From NCBI GenBank assembly GCA_016710235.1, contig JADJLG010000001.1, forward strand, positions 3,431,273 to 3,495,272: 64,000 bases of DNA, given 5' to 3'. The first letter of the stretch is position 1; each line of letters opens with the position of its first letter. Below are positions 7,931 through 18,300 of the stretch, piece by piece. The notes beneath the pieces were generated by a model. That model saw nothing but the letters and a program-made list of their open reading frames with translations. It was not told the origin of the DNA and did not search any database. The translations under genes and the position numbers were made by a program. Origin of the DNA: Saprospiraceae bacterium (GTDB lineage: Bacteria; Bacteroidota; Bacteroidia; Chitinophagales; Saprospiraceae).

Positions 7931-10080
7931 AATAATTGATATTTAAAGTCAAAATTTTCTTCCTTTATCATTGAAGCCATTAAACCTAGTTCTGTTGAAT
8001 ATGCTTTATCAGGTATAATATATGGTTTATTTCCTTTTAAAGATTGATTCATTTTTGCTACATTATAATATCTAATTGGAATTTCTAACTCCATTCTTCT
8101 TTCGAAATCTGAATTGTCATATTCTTCTAAGTCGGCTTCGCAAATACATGAAACAGAATCAATATTTAATAATTCAAAAAGTATTGATTTACTTCTATGA
8201 GTGAGTTTGTTTATAGATATTTTACCATCTGACTTGAAGATAGAATGCTCTTCTATATCCATAAAATCAATACTTGGAAACACCTGATCAATTTTTTCCT
8301 GTAAGAGTTTTTCTTCAAAGATTTCACCATCATTTAAAACATCAAAAGTTCTTTTAAGTACTTCCAAATTATATGGAAGTGCCAATTTAATGTCATCTGG
8401 TGGCGCTATGACGAAAACATTATTTACTTGGCCTATTGTATCCAATGTCCTTTTTCTATTAATTCGACCAAATCTTTGTGCTAGAGCATCAAGTGGTGCA
8501 GTTTCAGTAATCATTACATCAAAACTTATATCAAGACTTACTTCTACAATTTGAGTAGAGACCACAATGCATGCATCAGAAGCTGTATTAAATTTGCTGA
8601 TAGTTTCACCATTTACATCCAATCCAATAAGTTCCTTTTCTTTTTGATTTCTATCGTATCGCCTATATCGACTATGCAATAACATCTTATCAACACTTGG
8701 GTATAATTGACAAATTTCATCATATACTTTTTGTGCGTTAGAAACCCTATTTAATACAATCAAGATTTTTTGTTTTTGAGTAATTGCTTGACTTATTATG
8801 AGATATGAATCTGTAAATGAACTTATTTTAAATGTTTTATGCCTATTGAATTTTTCTAATTCCTTTTTTGGTAAACTTATTTCTAGCACATCATCACCCA
8901 ATAAACTTAAAATTTTATTGTAAAGTATAGATGGCATTGTTGCAGTTCCAATATGGATTTTACAATTAATGCTTTTTAAAATTTCAACAAGTTTAATTAC
9001 AATTGCTTGCGAAACTCCTGTATATGTATGTATTTCATCTAAAATAACATCACAACCTTTTAAGTCTAATATCAAGGCTTCATACCCTTTTAAGCCAAAT
9101 GCAATTGAAGCAAACTGATGTGGGGTTAAAATTTTTATAGATGAACCAAATAGCGACTGTAAAGCTACTTCTTCCACACTTCCTTTTCTTTTAATAACCG
9201 AAGATGATGCATGTAGCACCCTAATATCTAGGTTAGGATTATCCGCAGCTAAATCTTTACCAATTCTATTAAACATTGCATTAATTGATGCTTGAAAAGG
9301 TAAAGTATAAAAAACCCTACCTGTACACCTTCTAAACAGAAAATCTGTCTTACCTGCACCAGTGCATGCTACCACTAAACTATGCTTTTTACTTGATTTA
9401 GCGGAAATTTGTGATAAAGGATAAAGCGGATGAATTCTTTCATAAAAATTTAAGTTTGGTTGCTTAAAACAATTTTTTAGCTCGTCTTCAGTTAAACTTA
9501 TTAATGCAGATGCAAAATGATCTGCACCCATTAACAAACCTCTCCATTCTGAATAGCCTTTTTGTTTCACTTGATACCTACAATAATCAACCACATTTTT
9601 TAGATTATCTAAAGCTTGATCTCTAGAAATTTCCCTTGTTTTTATTCCAAATTGTTTTAGTAATTCAATTGCTTTAGCACTCCAGTCTTCCCACTTGCCT
9701 AAATGATAATCTTCATAATCTTCGGTATTATCTAAATCCAAAATACCTTGCTCACCAACACCGTCCCCCGTTTTTATAGATTTATGATGACCAATCACCA
9801 TTTCAATTAAATGATTTTGCTCTGATTCAGGAAAAAGTGAAATAAAAAACAGTGATGCAATCTCATGTCTAAAAACTTTATCGGGTTTGGCATTCGATTT
9901 TAATCTTTTTTGAAACTCATGGTGTGCCTTACCTATATCATGTAAAATAGCACCTTTATATGCCAATTCTTGTGACATACCTAGAAATGAAGCAAAAGCA
10001 ACAGTTGAAATTGCTACTTGATGCAAGTGGTCTTCTAAGGATGTCCACTCTGGACCAGATTTTGCTAATAATTTTTCCAT
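7927..10080 (-). CDS. cas3: CRISPR-associated nuclease-helicase Cas3 with HD domain
   Basis: Cas3 unwinds and degrades target DNA after Cascade binding. This 717-aa protein has an N-terminal HD nuclease (AILHDIGKAHHEF with H47-D48; RHEIAS near 70; IGHHKS near 95). Then come the SF2 helicase motifs: Walker A ACTGAGKT (about 237-244), DEIH at 347-350, and motif VI in QRFGRINRKR. All are intact. I chose ATG at 10080 (MEKLLAKSGPEW), one base after the cas5 stop, over an upstream start inside cas5. The 3' end overlaps cas8 by ATGA. It is very AT-rich (15 G/C of 60 in 8701-8760). Confidence 0.96.
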   Translation of the reverse strand: MEKLLAKSGPEWTSLEDHLHQVAISTVAFASFLGMSQELAYKGAILHDIGKAHHEFQKRLKSNAKPDKVFRHEIASLFFISLFPESEQNHLIEMVIGHHKSIKTGDGVGEQGILDLDNTEDYEDYHLGKWEDWSAKAIELLKQFGIKTREISRDQALDNLKNVVDYCRYQVKQKGYSEWRGLLMGADHFASALISLTEDELKNCFKQPNLNFYERIHPLYPLSQISAKSSKKHSLVVACTGAGKTDFLFRRCTGRVFYTLPFQASINAMFNRIGKDLAADNPNLDIRVLHASSSVIKRKGSVEEVALQSLFGSSIKILTPHQFASIAFGLKGYEALILDLKGCDVILDEIHTYTGVSQAIVIKLVEILKSINCKIHIGTATMPSILYNKILSLLGDDVLEISLPKKELEKFNRHKTFKISSFTDSYLIISQAITQKQKILIVLNRVSNAQKVYDEICQLYPSVDKMLLHSRYRRYDRNQKEKELIGLDVNGETISKFNTASDACIVVSTQIVEVSLDISFDVMITETAPLDALAQRFGRINRKRTLDTIGQVNNVFVIAPPDDIKLALPYNLEVLKRTFDVLNDGEIFEEKLLQEKIDQVFPSIDFMDIEEHSIFKSDGKISINKLTHRSKSILFELLNIDSVSCICEADLEEYDNSDFERRMELEIPIRYYNVAKMNQSLKGNKPYIIPDKAYSTELGLMASMIKEENFDFKYQLL

Positions 10081-10081
10081 T

Positions 10082-10669
10082 TTAATATTGATTAATTGGA
10101 TTCCCAACTATTTTAAGCCATCCATACATAGGTTCTAATGTCAACCTATGATAACCAACTAAAAATGAGTTCTCTGTTTTCTCAAACACTAATTCAAAAC
10201 CTTTAAAAAGTTCTTCGTTTTGGTCAAAATCAGATTTTGTTGTTTCTATAATTTGAATTGGTAATAAAACATCTTCGTTACGGCTTAGGCAAACGTGTTG
10301 CCTATATGCTTTTTCTGCATCATCTAAAGACGAAAATACTAAATCTAATTTTGGATTTATCATGACCCCTCTTATTAATATGCCATTTGGCCTTTCAAAC
10401 AATATTTCTTTTCCTTTTCTTGTCGAATTCCATCCTCTAGTTTGGATTTGCTCTTGTTGACCTGAAATCTGATCATAAGAAATTCTATGACCTTTAATTT
10501 TAAATATTCCATTTTGGACCAACAACTCAGGAAATAACTTTTTCTCCATTCCCGCCACAATTGATGGTGTTAAAAATTGTTGACTATAAGTCTCGCTATC
10601 CCTGACAGCTGTCCAGGGCTTTATAAAACCAAATGGACCTTCATATCTAACAACAAAATATTTTTCCAT
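10082..10669 (-). CDS. cas5: Cas5 subunit of the type I-B Cascade complex
   Basis: Cas5 caps the crRNA 5' handle in Cascade. The 195-aa protein starts with a strand and glycine motif typical of Cas5 (VVRYEGPFGFIKPWTAVRD), followed by TYSQQFLTPSIVAGMEKKLF, which fits the Cas5 pattern of a proline followed by a small-residue helix. It lies 2 bases after the second cas6 and 1 base before cas3, so it is translationally packed within the interference operon. The length is normal for Cas5b. Order cas6-cas5-cas3-cas8-cas7 differs from the more familiar cas8-cas7-cas5-cas3. Confidence 0.82.
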   Translation of the reverse strand: MEKYFVVRYEGPFGFIKPWTAVRDSETYSQQFLTPSIVAGMEKKLFPELLVQNGIFKIKGHRISYDQISGQQEQIQTRGWNSTRKGKEILFERPNGILIRGVMINPKLDLVFSSLDDAEKAYRQHVCLSRNEDVLLPIQIIETTKSDFDQNEELFKGFELVFEKTENSFLVGYHRLTLEPMYGWLKIVGNPINQY

Positions 10670-10671
10670 AA

Positions 10672-11337
10672 TTAATCCATTTTTGAAAGAGAACCAAACC
10701 CTATTCCTGTACTATTTCCTATTCCAACATCCCATATGAAAGCTATTTGCTCTGGAGAGCCTTCTACGATTATAGGACAAACTGAGCCTTTTGTAAATAT
10801 TCCCTTAAACGTTGTACCTTTAGTATATGCTGTAGGATAGTCTTTTTCAAAGTAGACATTCACACCTTCATCTGATAATCCTGCTTTTCGCAATTTGTGT
10901 TTTGCATTATTTGTTAGGATGTCATTACTTTCAGAATCATTAAAGTAATAATAAGTTGACTTTCTATCCTTTGAATATTTCAAAAAAATGGGACTTTCTG
11001 CCATAAATCTCTGTTTAGTCTCAAAGATTGGTACTTCTTGAATGGTAATGTCAGTAACAGACATAGCATAAAATAATTCGGGTTCGGCCTGAATTCCTTT
11101 AATAATATCCTTTAACCTAGTGGTCTCATAAAAGCTTATAAAGAAGCTAGCCCCATGACTAAAATCTAAATGTTCATCAACTTTTCTGCCGCCCTTTAAC
11201 CATGAAAAGGAATAAAGTGACATTTGATCATGAATTTCATTTATTCCAAGCCATTTATGAATAGTTCCGACTTGTTTTTGTTGATAACTAAAATCAACAG
11301 GTTGAATATTTTTAGATAATTTCAAATGTATTCTCAT
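10672..11337 (-). CDS. cas6: Cas6 crRNA-processing endoribonuclease (full length)
   Basis: Cas6 cuts the pre-crRNA in each repeat. This 221-aa copy has a complete RAMP fold pattern: N-terminal strand MRIHLKLSKN, a candidate catalytic histidine in GTIHKWLG (about residue 27), and the C-terminal glycine-rich loop GIGNSTGIGFGSL that binds the repeat. Its start lies 26 bases inside the end of an upstream, truncated cas6 in another frame. Its base composition matches cas5 and cas3 (about 35% GC in two lines I counted), lower than the upstream copy. It is probably the Cas6 that serves the array. Confidence 0.88.
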   Translation of the reverse strand: MRIHLKLSKNIQPVDFSYQQKQVGTIHKWLGINEIHDQMSLYSFSWLKGGRKVDEHLDFSHGASFFISFYETTRLKDIIKGIQAEPELFYAMSVTDITIQEVPIFETKQRFMAESPIFLKYSKDRKSTYYYFNDSESNDILTNNAKHKLRKAGLSDEGVNVYFEKDYPTAYTKGTTFKGIFTKGSVCPIIVEGSPEQIAFIWDVGIGNSTGIGFGSLSKMD

Positions 11338-11869
11338 TTAATAAAATTTTATTTAGTTTGAGATGGTCGATATAATCTTGGTGTCCCGGACCAATGTATT
11401 GTGGATGTTTTTTGGATTCATCTTTAATGGATATCCTTGCACCCGTGAGCAATCGATAATCCCTGCTTTCTTCCGGAATTTCCTGCTCGCTCAGCCTCTG
11501 CACCGAAACCATCCTAATAGGCATTGGGTCAAATCCCTTGAAGTAGAAAGTATATGCCTGGTCCTTAAAAAGTCCCCGAACAAATTCAGTCAAGACTTCC
11601 GGCAATAAAAAGCCAATACTCAGATTTGAGATATTTTCCAACAACTTCATACCTGCTTGTCCCAGTGGTTTGTAATAACACTGCCATGGCCCAAAGCAAA
11701 ACAACTTGAAGTGCTTGCCTTCGTATGCATAACCATGATCGTGGAGCTTTGCAGCCAATTCAGGATTGGCATGGTCGAGGATTTTGTAGATCCAGGATTG
11801 TACAGCATACTGATAATCCCAGGGGATGATCACATCCCGACTATGTTCAAAAATGATTTTGATTCTCAT
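11312..11869 (-). CDS. Truncated Cas6 paralogue lacking the C-terminal glycine-rich loop
   Basis: The 185-aa product has a good Cas6 N-terminal half: MRIKIIFEHSRDVIIPWDY, then HDHGYAYEGKHFKLFCFGPW (candidate catalytic His about 42-44), and the ISIKDESKKHPQYIGPG segment that normally precedes the last third. It then stops. Its last nine codons are simply the first bases of the next cas6 read in another frame (NENTFEII), so the original C-terminus with the RNA-binding loop has been replaced by the next gene. Local GC is higher (32 and 26 of 60 in two lines) than in the following genes. It may be an inactive remnant or a split partner. The 66 bases upstream separate it from the WYL gene. Confidence 0.75.
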   Translation of the reverse strand: MRIKIIFEHSRDVIIPWDYQYAVQSWIYKILDHANPELAAKLHDHGYAYEGKHFKLFCFGPWQCYYKPLGQAGMKLLENISNLSIGFLLPEVLTEFVRGLFKDQAYTFYFKGFDPMPIRMVSVQRLSEQEIPEESRDYRLLTGARISIKDESKKHPQYIGPGHQDYIDHLKLNKILLNENTFEII

Positions 11870-11935
11870 CTTCAGGGTTTAATATTGTAAATGTACGAAG
11901 GGCTTTTCTCCATTTTTGAGAATTACAGAATGACT

Positions 11936-12838
11936 TTAAAAAATTTTTTGTGCAGCTATCCGGGAGGCAAGGTATTCCTTCAATCCATCATCAGACTCAA
12001 CTTTGATTTCATGGAGCAATCCTAATACGAACCTGCCGATTCCTTCATAGGCGCATACCCTATCGACGTATCTACATTCATAATCCGCATTCTCGCGATA
12101 TTTCACCAGCTTGTCTTTCGTCATCCCATTCTCCTCTGTCAGCAGCGCAGCTGCTCGCCTGGACAGAAGCAAACTCACCTCAAGTTCCTTCTTGCCGGCC
12201 ATCCCAAAAGCATCAATTTCCGGGAGATCTGACGGCAAATTGCTCAACTGAATACTATCCATTGGATCTACAGCCTCCATTCTGTTGATTTTAAATATCT
12301 GGACTCTGCTCTTGTCGGGTACGTAGGCATAGATTGCCATCAACCGCTCGTCAAGGTAAAGGGGAATCACGACCCTGTCTCGGTTCAAACTGCCCACACT
12401 TACAGATCTGTATCCATGCAACAATACTGCACTCTTTCCCTCCACAGTATGGGATAGAATCCGGAGCATGCTCACCTGACGCGCCACATGTGCGTATTCG
12501 AGTGTATCCACCAATGTCTCCAAGCCCAGTTTTAACTTCAGTTTGCTCTGAAGTGCAGCTGATAATCCTCCGAGTTTTAGAGCAGAAATGATCTCTTTCT
12601 TCTCTCCAAGGGTAAAAGCCTGAGCTTTTTCAGGTGTCCCTGAAAAATAGTATCTCCTGCGACTGTCACGCTCCAGAGGCATTCCTATAGATCGAACCAC
12701 TTCGATATCTTTATAAATAGTACTTTTACTCACATTCAGACGTTCAGCCAATGCATCTATCCTCTTCGGGGGAAACTGCATCAATTTCTGGATGAGTGTC
12801 AAGACCCTTTTTACCCGTACAGGCACATTACCTTTCAT
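11936..12838 (-). CDS. HTH-WYL domain transcriptional regulator
   Basis: This 300-aa protein has an N-terminal winged helix-turn-helix of the DeoR/HTH_11 type (RIDALAERLNVSKSTIYKDI, about residues 27-46). A central WYL-like ligand-sensing region follows (VIPLYLDERLMAIYAYVPDK, then RVQIFKINRMEAV). WYL regulators are often found next to CRISPR and other defence genes, where they respond to ligands such as nucleic acids. It lies first in the minus-strand series, 66 bases before the truncated cas6, and divergent from purA. It is likely the local cas regulator, but target genes are inferred from position only. Confidence 0.85.
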   Translation of the reverse strand: MKGNVPVRVKRVLTLIQKLMQFPPKRIDALAERLNVSKSTIYKDIEVVRSIGMPLERDSRRRYYFSGTPEKAQAFTLGEKKEIISALKLGGLSAALQSKLKLKLGLETLVDTLEYAHVARQVSMLRILSHTVEGKSAVLLHGYRSVSVGSLNRDRVVIPLYLDERLMAIYAYVPDKSRVQIFKINRMEAVDPMDSIQLSNLPSDLPEIDAFGMAGKKELEVSLLLSRRAAALLTEENGMTKDKLVKYRENADYECRYVDRVCAYEGIGRFVLGLLHEIKVESDDGLKEYLASRIAAQKIF

Positions 12839-12888
12839 GACATTAAAGAGTATTCATCCGGTGTTTATTCCAGGGATGATAGTTCGAA

Positions 12889-12910
12889 CAAAAATAATCG
12901 ATTTGTCGAT
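12889..12910 (-). promoter_or_regulatory. Candidate promoter and small palindrome for the WYL gene
   Basis: On the minus strand TATTTTTG (12889-12896) matches the Bacteroidota -7 consensus. Immediately upstream lies the inverted repeat ATCGA-tttg-TCGAT (12897-12910). A TTG lies 15 bases upstream of the -7 box, shorter than usual. The palindrome next to the promoter could be an autoregulatory operator, which is speculative. Confidence 0.35.
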
Positions 12911-13062
12911 CCAAATAAAACTCTCTTGAGCAAAAAGTCATTTACTCATTGTTTTTGGCTTCTTTCCCGGATTCCCGTAAACTTTCAATAGTATGCATCC
13001 ACAAACTTTTTAATCGTACCTTCGTCAGATAATTCAGACCAAACTCAATAAAACTTCATGAT

Positions 13063-14343
13063 ATGCCGGTAGATGTCATTTTGGGATTGCAATGGGGGGA
13101 CGAAGGCAAAGGAAAAATCGTGGATTACCTGGCTGACAGGTACAAGATCGTGTGCAGATTCCAGGGAGGACCCAATGCCGGACATACTCTCTATATCAAT
13201 GGAGAAAAGCTTGTGCTCCATACTATTCCTTCAGGGATATTTCGCGAGCAAGTGGTCAATATTATTGGTAACGGAGTCGTAGCTGATCCCATAACGTTCA
13301 GGCAGGAAGTTAATCGTGTAGAACCTTATGCTCCTCATCTCAAAGAAAAATTGTTTTTTTCACAGAAAGCTCATTTGATCCTACCGACACACAGGTGGAT
13401 TGACCTCGCTTCAGAGAATTCCAAAGGAAAACAGAAGATTGGATCTACCCTGAGAGGCATTGGACCCTGTTACATGGACAAAACAGGACGCAACGGTCTC
13501 CGCATAGGTGACATCCATCAAACAGGCTTTAGAGCCAAATACAGGGCCCTCAAAGAAAAACATCTACAGTTCATACGACAGTTTCCTGAAGTCGAATTCG
13601 ACATTCATGAAAATGAGGAAGCGTGGTTTGAATCTCTGGAGCTGATCAGGCAATTTCAATGTCTTTCTACTGAGTATTATCTCAATGATGAAATCAGACA
13701 CGGCGCACAGATTCTGGCTGAAGGCGCTCAAGGCACGATGCTGGACGTAGATTTTGGTACCTACCCTTTTGTCACTTCGTCCAATACGATCACTGCAGGA
13801 GTCTGCACGGGATTGGGAGTACCGCCTTCCTCTATCCGGGAAGTCATTGGTATAGCCAAAGCATACTGCACCAGAGTGGGTTCAGGTCCCTTTCCATCAG
13901 AACTCATGGATGCTACCGGAGAGCAACTACGAAGAGCTGGCAATGAGTTTGGCTCTACAACCGGACGCCCGCGAAGATGCGGATGGCTGGATCTCCTGCA
14001 ACTGCAATATGCTGTTATGATCAATGGAGTTACAGGGATTTGTTTGACCAAAATAGACGTTCTGAACGACTTTGAACAGGTCTGTCTGGTTGATAAGTAC
14101 CAACTGTCCAATGGAGAGCTAAGTGAGGCCTTGCCCTATTCTTTAGAAGAAGTGAGCTCGGTAAAATACAGCCCTTTTGAAGGATGGAAACAATCTTTAT
14201 CCGGCTTTAAAACTTATGCTGAGCTGCCCCATTCTGCCCAGGAATTGATTAGGGCTATAGAACTACATTCCCGTTGTCCAATAAATTATGTGTCCACTGG
14301 CCCAGGCCGCGAGGATCTACTCATCAGAGAGGCGACGCTATGA
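13063..14343 (+). CDS. purA: Adenylosuccinate synthetase PurA
   Basis: PurA makes adenylosuccinate from IMP, aspartate and GTP, the first committed step of AMP synthesis in the cytoplasm. The 426-aa length is normal. The P-loop-like GDEGKGK near residue 12 is present, as are QGGPNAGHT, GIGPCYMDK, the EGAQGTMLD motif and the C-terminal STGPGRED. All look intact. It stands alone on the plus strand, divergent from the WYL regulator, and its last 20 bases overlap the end of the convergent methyltransferase gene. It marks the return from the CRISPR region to core genes. Confidence 0.98.
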   Translation: MPVDVILGLQWGDEGKGKIVDYLADRYKIVCRFQGGPNAGHTLYINGEKLVLHTIPSGIFREQVVNIIGNGVVADPITFRQEVNRVEPYAPHLKEKLFFSQKAHLILPTHRWIDLASENSKGKQKIGSTLRGIGPCYMDKTGRNGLRIGDIHQTGFRAKYRALKEKHLQFIRQFPEVEFDIHENEEAWFESLELIRQFQCLSTEYYLNDEIRHGAQILAEGAQGTMLDVDFGTYPFVTSSNTITAGVCTGLGVPPSSIREVIGIAKAYCTRVGSGPFPSELMDATGEQLRRAGNEFGSTTGRPRRCGWLDLLQLQYAVMINGVTGICLTKIDVLNDFEQVCLVDKYQLSNGELSEALPYSLEEVSSVKYSPFEGWKQSLSGFKTYAELPHSAQELIRAIELHSRCPINYVSTGPGREDLLIREATL

Positions 14344-15040
14344 TGATGTATTGATAATCCAGACTGGTATCGTCAGAAACGATGAGCTTGTAACCAGCCT
14401 CGATGAGATCTTGTTCAACATCAGCGAGTGACAGGCGTTCTTCCTGTGGTGGCCCGATCGGGCTGAGTTTCTTTTTAAAATCAACAATCATGATCTTACC
14501 CTGAGATCGAAATTTATTGAGGAGCCGATGTAGATAATCCCTCCGATTTTTGATGTAAGGATAGGTATTGGAGATAAATATGATATCCACTTCTCCATCT
14601 TTTAGACGCGGATCATCGGGTGTAGCGAGGCGCGCTTCAAACCGCAGCTGGATTTCAGGCTTGTAATAGGTCTCTTCAGTGTTCATCATTTCTACAAGTG
14701 TCGGCTCAATATCGATCGCAATTACTTTTTTGGCCCTATGCACAAAGCGAAATGAAAAATATCCACTTCCTGCACCTATATCAGCGACTACCTTATCACT
14801 TAGGTCACCCAACATATCGATCAACATATACGGCTTCTGCCATATCGTGCGGTCTTGCGCTCTCAATGCTGAATCTGTGCTGTCTTTATGATTGGGGACA
14901 GCAATGGAATCGACCGGGATATCCCGACTAATCCCTCCGGACATTGAAGGTAGATTATGCTTGCACGCCAATGCAAACAGGAAGAAGAGCGTGATTCCGA
15001 AAAATCGAACTGCAAACATTTCAGGCCACAAGTTAATCAA
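14324..15040 (-). CDS. Lipoprotein-type class I SAM-dependent methyltransferase
   Basis: The 238-aa protein has an N-terminal hydrophobic segment ending in a lipobox (FFLFALAC), so it is probably exported and lipid-anchored. A Rossmann methyltransferase domain follows, with motif I in VVADIGAGSGYFSF and the acidic SAM-ribose residue in KVIAIDIEPT. Motif DIIFISNTYPYIKNR follows later. The substrate is unknown. An exported methyltransferase is unusual because SAM is cytoplasmic, so the signal may instead be a membrane anchor. The 3' end overlaps convergent purA by 20 bases. Confidence 0.8.
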   Translation of the reverse strand: MINLWPEMFAVRFFGITLFFLFALACKHNLPSMSGGISRDIPVDSIAVPNHKDSTDSALRAQDRTIWQKPYMLIDMLGDLSDKVVADIGAGSGYFSFRFVHRAKKVIAIDIEPTLVEMMNTEETYYKPEIQLRFEARLATPDDPRLKDGEVDIIFISNTYPYIKNRRDYLHRLLNKFRSQGKIMIVDFKKKLSPIGPPQEERLSLADVEQDLIEAGYKLIVSDDTSLDYQYIIIASPL

Positions 15041-15287
15041 AGCTATTGTACACTAGTTACAAAACATGGCCGCTATTGTGGATAATTTCGAGATAACACC
15101 ATGCTTAACAGAAGCAATAAATCAAAAAAACAGGTACATCCTATCACACGATTCTCTTTCACGACAGCTCTAGGATAATAAATTTTGCAAAGGAATTGAT
15201 TCTTGCGAAATGATTATATCATAAAACTTTGAGTTAGATGACAATTGGACTCGTATACATTTCCATAATATCTGCTATCACCAAAAA

Positions 15288-15325
15288 AAAGAAAGGGTAC
15301 CTGAAAATCAGATACCCTTTCTTTC
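15288..15325 (-). terminator. Terminator after the 1,774-aa gene
   Basis: GAAAGGGTA and TACCCTTTC form a stem around a short loop (core 15291-15321), with A/T-rich flanks that give a T tract on either strand. It lies 16 bases beyond the stop of the large minus-strand gene. The rest of 15041-15287 shows no gene; it should contain the promoter of the methyltransferase. Confidence 0.75.
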
Positions 15326-15340
15326 TCTTTCACTTATTTC

Positions 15341-18300
15341 TTACTCAACTATAACCATTTTCTTCTTTTGAACACTGCCGGCACATTCCACCTGGTAATA
15401 ATAAACTCCCGGAAGAAGTACAGAACTCTTGTCCAAAGTCCATTCGTTATATCCTTTGATCATCTGTCTCGCATCCACATACAGACATTTTCCATTCGCA
15501 TCATAAATGCTTAGGTTTACTGTGCTGTTTTCAGGAATATACATTCCCAAAGTAGTGCGATTGTTCCAAGGATTTGGTTCGTTTTGCAACAAGACGAATG
15601 GCGACTTGCTTGCACCACGTACAGTCCACTTGACCATGGCATCCTGATCATCACCGCTGTACACTGCCAATGCAGGTGTTACATTGCTGCTGATAAAGAA
15701 TACATCAGATAAATCTACAGGAGATTTAGCTTTGATGGTGATAGAAAACAAATCCTGTCCATTTTCAGCTGCTCCATTCCATGAGAAGGTCACGCGACCG
15801 TTATTCATCTGGTGCAATGAGAAGTTTTCCGGATAGAATCCGAACTGATCATTACCTGATATTTGAACCAACTCCACTTTGTCCTTGATAAACTCAAGCG
15901 TGAACTGCATACCTTCGAATTCATGGACATTATCAGATTTCACTGTAAAAGTGTACACTTGATCTTTGCTTAATGAAACATTGTCCGTGTGCAAATCCAA
16001 GGTCTGAGAAGATCTCACTGAAGCACCCGCAAGTCCTCTGGTCTTTGCAGATTCATTGACGTCACCAATTTTTACTCCAACGAAATTCACTTTCATATCA
16101 GAGCTTAGATTAGTGATATTGTATTGCGTAGGATAATTTTCTTTCAAACACTGATCGATAGATCCAAAATTGTACAATTCATCCACAAATTTCCAGCTGG
16201 TGTTTGAGCTGAAAGAATTCTGAACTCCCAGTATGAGCTTTCTGATCTCAGAAATATCTCTTGCAGTAATGTCTCTGCTGTTGTTTGCATCAGCAGCAAT
16301 CATCTTATAAGGACTATCGAATAATTCCACACCCAAAATGTGTTTCTGTATTTTCACGATGTCCGCTGTACTTACTCCATTCAACCAATCTTTATTGAGT
16401 TGTGGAAGTATAGTATAATCCACATTAGCTTTTACTTTTCCAAAGTCATACAAACCTTCATAGTTTGTCAAAGATTGTATATTAGAAGCATTGACCAACT
16501 CAACATTTACATTCTGAATTTCACTTCCTTTCTCGGTTTTTACCAAACCAGATACTTGCGCAGAACCAAAGTTGTTTGGACAAAGCGGCGGTAAATTTGG
16601 ATTGTCTTGGACGATGATTCTTGTTCTGCAGTAAGATGTATTTCCATTGATATCTGTCACCCAAAGTTCAACCGGACGAACACCTACGCTGTCACAATCA
16701 TAAATTCTGAATTTGTCGGCCGTATCTCTCGAGAAGCTCAATTTAACAGGATATCCACAGCTGTGTGCACTACCTGCGTCAATATCAGAGGCCCAAACTT
16801 GAACCATCTTAGTCTCCGGAGTACCGTCACCATTGAGGTCCATTGGTACCAAACCTACTGCTACATCGCTGAGGCAGTATGCCGTTGGGGACTTACAGTT
16901 CAACAAGTTGACATTATAACTACACTTCGCTGTATTACCACAACGGTCTTCTACTTCCCACTTGATGATATGATGACCCAAAGGCCATGTACCTGTTGCT
17001 ATATTTTCACCGATACCGGCGCGATCCAAATCTATCGTACCATCACTGTTAAAATCAACTTTATATCTATACAATAATTGGTTAGCCGCCGTACAGTCGT
17101 CAGTCGCCGTGATACCCAAACTGATTTGAAGAGGACGGCAATTCAAATCAAACGAACAGATGGTTGTATCTCTACATCCCGTTCTGATGATCGGATCGAT
17201 TAGATTCGTCACTTTGATAATCTGCGTATCCTGAAAGATGATAAAGTTGCCATTATCATCACGATCGCACCAGTTGATGATTTTCCAAACTCTGAATATT
17301 TTAAAGCATGGATCTCCAGGAACTGTTGCTGAGAAAATTTCATCGTGGAATGAAGCGCCTATCAAACTACATACATCATCTGAATAGGTCGGATAATTGT
17401 AAGGTGCAGACAATCGTTCAGGAACTAATCCTGTAGGATCGCAAATACCGGAAGTATCTAGGTCTTCAGGGAATACGATGCTACTGTAGTCAAACGGGTG
17501 ATGATTTTCAACGGTGATATACTGGCAGCAACGAGCTTCGTTACCTTGAATATCCGTCGCAATGAACCAACGCTTGATCACTCCAAGTCCACATGTATTA
17601 AATCCACTTGAGTCAATTTCTTCCCTCATCAAAGGTGGGCAGTTATCCGTAGCCAAACCATCTTGTGGATGACCATCAATATAGTGCCAATATGCAGGGT
17701 CTATAACGATTGGTTCGCGATCAGCTTGAGCAGTCACTACTCTACCAAAAGAAGTACCCAAATTATTTAAATCTATCGGGAATCTACAATCTACCGTGAT
17801 ATTCGGCGGACATGTGATGAGAGGCATGTCTTTATCTTGCACTTCTACTAAAATCATGCAGATGCTTTCATTTCCATGACCATCGACTACTTTCAAACCA
17901 ACCATTATAGTTTGGTTCACATCCTCACAACAGAATCCTACCTCAGGTCCCCAATCATCAGGCCCTGTGGTACCACAAGCATTGTCATCCATTCTCCTCA
18001 CTTCAAAATGGTGCAGGTGACATTCGTCAAAGCTACCATCATCAAATACTTCTGCAGGAACCCAATTATAACCACTATGATTGATCGATACAACTGTTCT
18101 TCTGTCACAAACAGCTATTGGAGCAGTATGATCTTCTACTGTTACGATCAAAGTGTCCATTGTCAAGTTGTAACAGTTGTCATAAAGTCTATAGAAAACA
18201 GAGTCTATACCGACCGGAAGTTTAACCGGACCACCATTCTGATTGATTAATATTCCTCCCGGATATTCTACATCTATTCTAAGTACGTTGTGACAAGCAT

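Noticed and set aside
13017..13024. TACCTTCG upstream of purA as a promoter
   Set aside because: One mismatch to TAnnTTTG and no TTG at proper spacing; too weak to list.
16607..18250. Plus-strand frames within the 1,774-aa gene
   Set aside because: They are antisense shadows of the long minus-strand coding sequence.
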